From Phaeoceros laevis (taxonomy: Eukaryota; Anthocerotophyta; Anthocerotopsida; Notothyladales), in NCBI GenBank assembly GCA_049999765.1, contig JBNGIQ010009289.1, positions 1 to 41,584 of the forward strand: 41,584 nt of DNA, written 5' to 3'. The notes under the pieces were generated by a model, which was not told the DNA's origin, did no database searches, and saw only the letters and a list, made by a program, of their open reading frames with translations. Positions 34,108 through 41,584 of the stretch are shown here, piece by piece. Made by a program: the position numbers and the translations under genes. How positions within the stretch are numbered: position 1 is the first letter of the stretch; every line of letters begins with the position of its first letter.

Positions 34108-35700
34108 GCATGCATCAACTATCATGTTCTGTCCCAGTCCTCCACATGATCATTTCCTCTTGTGTCCGACAGGAAGCTGCACCGAGCATCCTTCTCATTG
34201 TCAATGACAGGATGAATTCCTACCTAGGTGCCAGACTGCTCTATTTGCACGCAAGCGCGGAACAAGTGCTTGCTGCAACTAAACAGCACCCGAGGATTCT
34301 GAAGGTGCAGAGGCTCGCAAGCCTTGCCATTTCTGCGGAGCTCAGAAATTTGGTAGCTCAAGATATCCATGGGCTCTTTACAAATGCTATCTACAAGAAT
34401 GTCTCGGCGATGTAGTAAACGGTTCAATTCCGAATGACCAACCGCATGGTCCTCGCGCTGGATCAAATGCAAAGTTCAAACTTCGTCGGGTTCTTTTCAA
34501 GTGTTGAGAATGCACACACGGCTAGCACAAGTGTTGAGAAAATGATGAGGGAGATGTGCACTACTAGCAGCACCTCCAAGGAACAGAACCCAGCAACAAG
34601 GAATGTAGGAAACCAAACCACTACTCAATTTATTAAGCAGCAGGGCTGCGCTCTAGCTCAAGGAGAAACAAGCGCATGTGCGCACAAACACCACCAGACC
34701 ACACAGAGCTCACAATGTCTTCCAATGTTCAGCGCATGTCCTCCTCCAAACCCTCGCGAGTGCAACAGCAAGCGAAGAAGCCCTAAAAATTGTTTTATGG
34801 CGTTCCAGCGCTAGTTGCATCTGCCCTAGCAGTTTCAACATCAAGTTCCTGATCAATCCACAACCTCACCCGAAGCAGATGCTGACCTCGCTAAAATAGA
34901 TCTAGACTGGACATAATATTATGCGTATGCATCCGAGATATACTTCTCGGACGGGAATGCCTTTATCTGGCATCTCAAACCTGCTGAAAGTGCTGATCTG
35001 GGTAACCTCAACTGCATAACTGTATCCGAGCAGGCACATGCCTCTGATGGTGTTTGACTACCCCTTTGATGGACCGGAATTTTCTGTCTTAACACAACAG
35101 GCAGCAATAGGGTCAGTTGTGTATGCATACAGAATTCCGGATTCTGAGGCATATCTCTTGCAATTGCTGCAGCTGTTGACAGAAAGAAAGGTACCAGAGA
35201 CTTCGAAGCACAGATGCACAGATCCATACGAGGAGCTTGGGGTGTCCTAGTGGCTTTGCTCGGTAAAATGTGCGGAGAAGGATGAAGCCTAATACAGACA
35301 ATTCGCTTGGCTTGATTCGCTTGTCAAGCCACTATAGCGACTTCACTTGTCTCTACATGACTGGTCCTGACTCCTGATGAGTTTATGAGTCTACCACAAC
35401 AGACTTACTTCTATCGTAGTGAACGATAAGAGAAGTTGAATATTAGCAACTTAGCAAGAAAGAAGTTCCATATATACATGCATATTAGCATCATATTTAA
35501 TCCGCTCCTTTGAAAGTTTTGAAAGCATGCCAGATAGTGGTTCTCTTGCTAATCTGTTTGCTGGGAGACCCTTATCATCCTATGCAGGTTTGATCTCGAG
35601 CCGACAAAGTATCGGGAAGAACGTTTTGGTCGCCAACAGCTCCAATGACTATCCTGAGCAGGACGCACATGCTAGCAAAATTAGAAGATGCGAAGTCCTT

Positions 35701-35751
35701 GTTCTGGTCAGACATGGCCCATGGCTGTTCTGGTCAGACATGGCCCATGGG
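35701..35751. repeat. 26-bp tandem duplication
   Basis: Two copies share GGTCAGACATGGCCCATGG, one directly after the other, just upstream of the exon-like stretch ending at 35912. Confidence 0.9.
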
Positions 35752-37237
35752 AGGGGACCTATCTTGTTGTGGGCAGAATGTATGTGAAAAAAGCATACGA
35801 GCCGTTTAACCTTCATCTTGAATCTCAGTGGAGGTTAAGTTGGGACAAGACCTGCCCAGTCACAAAAGAAGCTCTGACATTAGAAGATCTTGTGCCTGTA
35901 TTGACCAATAAGGTACGGCATTAATGCTTTTAGAGGATGGCGCTTGTGCCACTTGATAGATTTAGATGTTTTGTTTGACCGCTTAACAATGGGCATGCTG
36001 AAGTATTGATTCGGCAGCAACTTGGTTCGTTTTTGCAGGCTGTGAAGCCAAGGCCTCTGCAAGCTGCAAGCATACCTGGAATGCTTGGAGCTTACGCTAC
36101 AATATTGCTCGCCAACCCTAAAATAAGGGAGCATGCGAGTGGCGAATGGGGAAATAGTTAAACCGGAAATGGCGATTCCCAAAGTAGTGTTATTTCTATG
36201 AACGTACGGGCCTGCATCACCTGGTATGCCATACATATGTACCGATCTCACCGTGTCGTTCCTAATATTCCAATTACAAGCAGTAGGCTGCGTATCAATT
36301 GCAGTGGCTTGGCAAGTGCGTTGTCAGAAATTTGTGTGAGCATCTGGAGGTTGCAAGGCAGAGGCAATTACTGGTGCAGTGGTGGTGGTAGTTGTAACCA
36401 CATGGTGGATTTTGGAAGAATCAGTACACGATTGCAGGTGCCTTGCTGAGTTGGATGGCTGCCAGCCGGTTTCGTGAGTCTGCTGCTTTCGAGCTTCGAA
36501 CTTTACCGCCATCTCTGGCATATACCAGGGACAGTGCAATAAGACCGATTGGATTGTTTGCAGATTTTGCGGTTGGCAGGTCCGACCTCGATAACTTTCA
36601 ACATGGACGCAAGGAACGTTGGACCGAGCCGAGCAGCCGGGCTAGTGGTGGTGACATGGACGTATCTGGATCCACAGTCGAGGTGAAGATCAAAATTTTG
36701 GACGGGAACACATACACAGTGCCTGTTAATCGAGATGTGCGGGCGTCAAGCCGTTTGTCTGGCTACCAGACAGCCTAGAGCTAGACAAACTAGCTACTAG
36801 ACAGTTAGCCTCTGAGGGTGTGACTTGTGGCGACTAACCTTGTATGAGAGATTGTGGAGCTATGTACAGCTTAGCACCCTAGCACCTTGACTGAGACGTT
36901 CATTTGTAAAACCTTTGGAGAAAGTGCCAAACACCTTTGCAGTTGATGTGGCACTTATATCGGGCACCCTGGCAGCTAGTAGGTAGTATGCGCACGACGT
37001 TGCTGTCGGTTCTGGACCATCTTGTGGTCAACTCTTTCGTTTTTTTTTTCCCAGACATTGGTGTGTACTGTTGACGAGCTGACAGAGTACCTACTCTGCG
37101 CATATGGTATTGTGAGCTTACTGTAGTGGCAGTTTTATCTTGCAGATGCCTGTGCTGAAGGAAGAATCTGGTCTTGTTGCACTAACGAGGGAGGAAAGGT
37201 TTTGGCGCTATGTACCTGAAGTGGGCATTATTGAGGC

Positions 37238-37286
37238 AAATCAACTTAATGCAAATCAACTTAATGCAAATCAACTTAATGCAAGT
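37238..37286 (+). repeat. 15-nt in-frame tandem repeat (three NQLNA units)
   Basis: AAATCAACTTAATGC occurs three times in a row inside the 37146-37355 exon. It keeps the reading frame and encodes Asn-Gln-Leu-Asn-Ala three times. Confidence 0.9.
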
Positions 37287-37949
37287 GCCTTATCTGATTG
37301 CGCTTGGTTGTTCGAGTCACCGGATGATGATGGGAAAGAGGAGGTACCTCAAGAGGTATATTAGTTTATCGTGTTGTCTTGCATTGTACATGTGCTGGTA
37401 CGTGTCATGTCTCTAACTTTCGTTTTTCATTCTGTTGGTAGGATTCTTTCTATTTGGATGGTGAGAGAGAAATTCTCTCACCAAAACTTTGGGTTGGAGT
37501 CCCGGAGGATGTAGATGATCCAAACAGTGACACTCCTCACCAGTGAGAATTCTTGAAACGATATGGAGGAAAGAACATGCGGGGTTTGTCTCCACAACAG
37601 TCCGAATTTAGGCACTGGACAATGACACAAAGAAGGTTGTGCAATATGGTACGTGTTTCGCTGTCTCACCAAATGTTGCTCTGACCTGTAAACACGTACT
37701 GACACACGCAAACAAAAATGATGCTATTGTTGAGGAGTTGTTGGGTTTGCATAAATGTACCCTTCAATTTTCAGTCATCATGATCACTCTGAGTCAGCAG
37801 CATATACACGTTGATCTTGAACCTGTCATGTGCTCCTGCAGGTTGTTCTCACCCCTGCTCGGCTTCTCTACAACTTTCTTGACGAAACACGCTATATCAA
37901 AATTTACAATCACTTGGACAAGTCTTTCCAGTTTCAGACGATGTAGGTA

Positions 37950-39870
37950 GCTGACTAGTTAGTACTCTACAACTGGTCTCGGTATGTAAACGGGCACATT
38001 TCTAGGTACTGCTTAGAAAGTGGACTCTAAAAGAACTCGGGAGTTCTTTACAGTCGAGGCTTGTTGTGGGCCATATGATGGCAGGAATCTTGAAGGAGAA
38101 GAAGCTGCTTCATTGTAAACATGCTTATGGGTGTAGGACCTCAGAACACTAGGAAGTGCACGCTGGGCTGCTGGGTACCTCTCAAATGCATGAGGCCGTC
38201 GGCATGGTTCCCTTATTCAGTGCAACTGAGAGCTCTGGCTCCAAGGTGCTGAGGTCCCGTTTGTCTTTCTGTTGAGGATGCTCCTATAAGTACCCCGTCA
38301 ATAAACTTCATAAAAGCCTCCAGTTTACTAAAGCTGCGTCCTCTAAGAATGGAACTCTAAGCTGAAATTTTCGTTTAATTGAGTTGGACCGCGTGATTGT
38401 CAGGGAGGGCTGAACGCTGATTGTGCTCCTTGATGAAAACATACAAAGGATGCCGAGTGACCAGAAATGAACTTGGTTGCAATTTAGCTAGCCTCGCCGG
38501 TTGTGAATGTATCATGAGCATACAGTCACCAGACATGCCTGTTGACTTCGAAGAACTATGGGAGCCGACTCCGCATGGGAATCGAACACCCCGCCAGGTA
38601 TTTCGACCGGCGACCGGGAGCCCCCGTTTAGGGATTGCAAGCGACAACCGGGAGCCCCCATTCAGGGACCTTGGTCTACCTGTTGGGGCTACAACCGTGA
38701 AGTTGCTGGCCATCCACCTTTTGGGGTACAACCGTGAAGCGCGGCAGCTGACGGCCCCTGTTGTGCAATCTGCTTGGCGGTTGAAGTGCTGTTGTGTTCG
38801 TCAAATTCTTCTTGCCCGCATCTAGTTCTAAACTCTCGGCAACATACCTGTACATATCTAAAGATTGAGCTTGTAGCTTGTGCAGCGTGGGCTTGACCTT
38901 TTCCAGGTCAGTGGTAGCATTTGCAGCTTGTAAGCTTTGCGTAAGCTGACGTCCGCAAAGGCCCGCCTGTCTGTGCGAACCCCTCCGTGAAACGCTAGAA
39001 ATTCCTGAAGGGGCTCGGGTTGGAGAAATTAATTAAGCCTGTTGGTAGCATGCATACGGGTTCACAGACTGGCTTTAGACCTAAGACTGCAGCTGTGCCT
39101 GTCGAAAGTTTGCTAGCACAAGGGCTGCGGGCTTTCGTTGGAACCAGATGGTGCTTACAAGTAACGGGCTTGCAAAGAAGCCAAGGTTATGATCTGGACA
39201 TCCAACCAGAGCCCTGGGGAAGGAAGGAGGTGTGTGACGTGGTAAAAACCATCTTGCTTGTGACAATGCTTTTTTATTTATCCAGCGACCAGGCATGAGC
39301 AAGGCATGTGGTATTGGGCAGGACTTTAGCAGCAAATGCCCATAGAGGTGTTGACGCGGACAAGTCCACCTCTACAGATTAGCCTATAGACACAAGGCTT
39401 TCAAGTGGCACTGCACACCACCTGGGGTAAGCTTATCATGTTGAAGTATGTAAGGCCCGCCTATTAGCACATATTCAGACTTCACCTCCCAAACAAGTTA
39501 CAAAAAACACTTCAGTTGACAAATCATTGTTCTCTGCTGTCATGAATGCACTACATGAACTCTTAGAGTCTGTCCAACTCACCAGCTATGCAAACTGTTT
39601 CTCTTAGCGAGAAGACTGCATTTGTAGGCGACCGATGTCAGCCCGTAAGTCTTGCATATTTGAAGAGGAGGCAAAATCAAATGAACAAGGCATCACGCAG
39701 CGTACTTAGCGAAGTATGGGAACACATGCGTACGCTGGGCCTTAGCAACATCACTTGCAGGTCACATGTTCACAAACAAGTCGATAGATGCGACCGACAG
39801 TTACTAAATCGCTGCTGCAAAAAATTTCCTGGAAAACCATACGGTCTCTATAGTGTGTAAGCTGTAGTGT
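37950..39870. other. Intergenic; short repeats, no gene seen
   Basis: Two copies of an approximately 30-bp unit containing CCGGGAGCCCCC lie at 38610-38670, and two copies of TACAACCGTGAAG lie at 38690-38739. The segment 38555-38600 is the reverse-oriented relative of the SINE-like element at 24.8 kb. Open frames such as 39588-39860 show no family motif. Confidence 0.45.
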
Positions 39871-40570
39871 GCAAGCACTGGTGCCTTGCAGAAGGGCAGG
39901 GAGCTGCCCTCAAAAGTTGTCAAAAGACGAATGCTGGATGATGTAGTGGTGGGCAACTGCCTGGTGGACATGTATGCAAAATGTGGTGAGCTGGAAGGTG
40001 CGCGCACGCCAGGATTTTGACAGCATGGCCACGAAGGATGTGGTGACGTGGAATGCCCTGATCGCTGGGTCTGCACAGCAAGGACTCGGCCAAGAGGCGC
40101 TTGTTGTGGATGCAATATGGAGGGCGGGCTCATTTTGGCTGACCATGTTACTTTTGCTTCCCGTCTGAAGGCGTGTTCAGGCACTCGTGCCATACAGAAG
40201 GGCAGGGAGCTGCACTCAAATATTGTCGAAAGAGGACTGCTGGATAACGCAGTGGTGGGCAACTGCCTGGTGGACATGATGCAAAATGTGGTGAGCTGGA
40301 AGATGCTCGCCAGGTTTTTGACAGCATGGACACCAAGGCTGTGGTGACATGGAATGCCTTGATTGCCGGGTATGCACAGCAAGGACTCGGCCAACTTGTT
40401 GTGTATGGACAAACGGGCCTCATTTTAGCTGACCATGTTACTTTTGCTTGCCTTCTGAAGGTGTGTGCAAGCACTGTTGCCATACAGAAGGCCTCAGTTT
40501 AGCAGACAGTTTTACGTTTGCTCACCTCCTGAAGGCTTGGACAAGTGCTGGTGCTCTACAGCAGGGCATG
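39871..40570 (+). pseudogene. PLS-class PPR pseudogene with near-identical repeated triplets
   Basis: Text of organellar RNA-editing PPR proteins in shifting frames: [80 protein letters not shown]. The segment starting GAAGGGCAGG at 39891 recurs at 40197, an offset of 306 nt = 102 codons, exactly one P-L-S motif triplet. A shrunken third copy follows (about 40441-40570). Lesions: extra bases after KCGELEGA breaking the frame, a 10-nt loss inside the second DMYAKCGEL block, and several stops. No start codon or E/DYW domain remains. Confidence 0.85.
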
Positions 40571-40683
40571 CAGCGCTAGCTGCGCTGAGGCTGCCCCTGC
40601 TCCTGGAAGTCGTCTGGCAGGCTCCGGCATCTGAACTGGCTTCTGTCCTTGAACGTGTGTCTGAGGGAACATTCTGAAGAGCA

Positions 40684-40784
40684 CCAGAACTCGTGAACAG
40701 CTTCAGCAAACAGAACTCGTAAGGCTTCAGCAAACCAGAACGCGCAAGGCTTCAGCAACCAGAACTCGTAAGGCTTCAGCAAGC
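40684..40784. repeat. 24-26 bp tandem repeat, about 4 copies
   Basis: The core CAGAACTCGTAAGGCTTCAGC repeats with small changes just beyond the 3' end of the PPR gene on the minus strand. One frame reads as repeats of LLKPYEFW/FAEALRVLF. Confidence 0.85.
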
Positions 40785-40889
40785 AAACGTAAATAAATCT
40801 GTAGCCTGCTGACATGAGGCCTTCCTGCTCCATCTTGGCACACAATGCGAGAGCTCGGGGACCGAGGCCGTGCTCAACATATCCATCTA

Positions 40890-41584
40890 TCATCTTTGCA
40901 AAGGCGGGACACGGGCCTTTTTACCACGGCCCCCCACGCCGTACGCCTCGCTGATCTTGTCTGGCCTATACCCTGCTCTAACCATCTGCTTGTACAACTC
41001 GCCAGCCCTCTTCTTCTGCCCTACGTAGCAATGTGCCTGGATCATGGCATTGAAGGAGGCAGCATCCGGTATGATCTTCTTCGCCTCCATTTCCCTAAAA
41101 ACGTTGGCAGCCTTGAGTGGCAACCCCTCCCGTGCATACCCACTCAGCATGAGATTGTAGAGAGCGAGGTCGGCTTCACAGCCAGAAGCCAGCATCTCCG
41201 AGAAATACTCACTGGCCTCATCAAACATCCCGTTGCTGCTGCATGCCTGGATCAGTGAGCTCCATGTCACTACGTTTGGTGCCAGCCCTTCCTGCCTCAT
41301 GCGCCTGAACAGCTGGGCTGCTTCACCTACAAGCCCTGCTCTGCCGAAAGCAGTGATGGCCACGCTGTAGAGGGTCAGATCCAGCTTGCACGCTGCTCCC
41401 TGCATCTCGTACACCAGCCTGATGGCATCTTCGTGCTTGGAAGACACGCTCATCAACTGGATGAGTTCGGTGTAGGTTACGTAGCTTGGCCTCAACCCTG
41501 CACTCTTGAGACTGTTCAAGGTGTCCAGAGCTTCATCCAGCCTGCCAGCCTTGCTGTACAGGCTGATGAGAGTGTTGTAGGTGA
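40890..41584 (-). CDS. P-class PPR protein, 3' part, cut by the window edge
   Basis: PPR proteins bind organellar RNA sequence-specifically and govern its stability, processing or translation. Six 35-residue P motifs follow without gaps, from TYNTLISLYSKAGRLDEALD at the edge through TYTELIQ, LYSVAITAFGRAGLVGEAAQ, TWSSLIQACSSNGMFDEASE, LYNLMLSGYAREGLPLKAAN and SFNAMIQAHCYVGQKKRAGE, each ending near a GxxPD/GxxAD turn. After GYRPDKI the frame reads SEAYGVGGRGKKARVPPLQR and stops at TGA 40890-40892. Another frame just past a run of six C (40930-40935, plus strand) gives FAKMIDGYVEHGLGPRALAL and CAKMEQEGL, a good seventh motif, so a frameshift may have shortened the protein. The true start is outside the window. 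No intron in the visible part, usual for PPR genes. Confidence 0.9.
   Translation of the reverse strand, partial: TYNTLISLYSKAGRLDEALDTLNSLKSAGLRPSYVTYTELIQLMSVSSKHEDAIRLVYEMQGAACKLDLTLYSVAITAFGRAGLVGEAAQLFRRMRQEGLAPNVVTWSSLIQACSSNGMFDEASEYFSEMLASGCEADLALYNLMLSGYAREGLPLKAANVFREMEAKKIIPDAASFNAMIQAHCYVGQKKRAGELYKQMVRAGYRPDKISEAYGVGGRGKKARVPPLQR

Larger units (their letters stand above)
31197..35100. other. Gene-poor 3.9 kb
   Basis: Only short unrelated open frames are present, several antisense to one another. Visible content: CT-rich tract 31796-31850, CACACACA tract near 32078-32090, CTAGGCTAGCTAG at 32190-32205, an inverted repeat at 33175-33215 and a perfect palindrome at 34078-34107. I cannot support any gene here. 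Confidence 0.5.
35101..37946 (+). pseudogene. Multi-exon gene of unrecognised family, probably decayed
   Basis: Several stretches have clean splice borders and dense protein-like coding, all on one strand. 35101-35190: AAIGSVVYAYRIPDSEAYLL, then QLLQLLTERK. About 35745-35912: GTYLVVGRMYVKKAYEPFNL to LVPVLTNK. 36039-36161: AVKPRPLQAASIPGMLGAYA, then TILLANPKIREH, ending at a stop. About 36640-36750: STVEVKIKILDGNTYTVPVN, like a ubiquitin-fold or FERM F1 strand pair. 37146-37355: LTREERFWRYVPEVG and a triple NQLNA. 37442-37648: DSFYLDGEREILSPKLWVGV, an in-frame TGA at 37544-37546, then EFLKRYGGKNMRGLSPQQSE to CNM. 37842-37946: VVLTPARLLYNFLDETRYIK, then IYNHLDKSFQFQTM. Exons 37146-37355 and 37442-37648 join in phase 0. 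I do not recognise the protein and give no function. The in-frame TGA, the stop at 36161 and unlinked early pieces argue for decay; a wrong model or sequence errors are the alternatives. Confidence 0.5.

Noticed and set aside
39804-40412. 202-codon minus-strand open frame
   Set aside because: Antisense of the PLS PPR repeats; its internal repetition is just the 306-nt period read backwards.
1-41584. CRISPR array, operon or phage-like system
   Set aside because: No regularly spaced repeats, no prokaryotic gene layout; intron-rich genes show a plant nuclear genome.

Overview
The window looks like nuclear DNA of a land plant. Genes are split into many short exons (mostly 45-250 nt) by introns of roughly 100 nt, nearly all GT-AG. 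The recognisable products are plant ones: a dirigent protein, a plant-type NPC1, a GT37 fucosyltransferase, V-ATPase subunit a, a GT61 glycosyltransferase, a beta-expansin and pentatricopeptide-repeat (PPR) proteins. Compact introns plus scattered decayed PPR copies suggest a seed-free plant, such as a lycophyte; that is inference, not something the sequence proves.

Layout. 0.5-1.1 kb: dirigent gene (-), followed upstream by a degenerate direct duplication holding a near-perfect palindrome. 2.0-5.3 kb: D-2-hydroxyglutarate dehydrogenase (-, 14 exons, one exon frame-broken). 5.9-14.4 kb: complete 39-exon NPC1 (+), divergent from the dehydrogenase across about 565 bp. 14.6-16.5 kb: xyloglucan-type fucosyltransferase (-), with a 100-N assembly gap in its second intron. 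17.3-21.6 kb: complete 18-exon V-ATPase subunit a (-). 21.6-25.4 kb: repeats, an eroded unrecognised gene and a SINE-like element. 25.5-27.4 kb: GT61 glycosyltransferase (+) with a one-base frame break. 27.5-28.0 kb: PPR debris. 29.7-31.0 kb: beta-expansin (-). 31-35 kb: gene-poor, with two inverted repeats. 35.1-37.9 kb: conserved-looking exons of a gene I cannot name, at least one with an in-frame stop. 38-39.8 kb: repeats. 39.9-40.6 kb: decayed PLS-type PPR copy. 40.9 kb to the edge: P-type PPR gene (-), cut by the window.

How the genes relate. Plants do not use operons, so adjacency is not evidence of a pathway. Still, four products act on the cell wall or apoplast (dirigent, GT37, GT61, expansin) and two serve the endomembrane system (NPC1 sterol transport, V-ATPase acidification).

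I see no clear new biological system. The points most worth following are repeated short palindromes that look like template-switch scars (one breaks a conserved gene), the unnamed gene at 35-38 kb, and the 306-nt PLS triplet copies. I built the exon models by hand from splice motifs and reading-frame continuity; NPC1, V-ATPase a and expansin close perfectly in frame.
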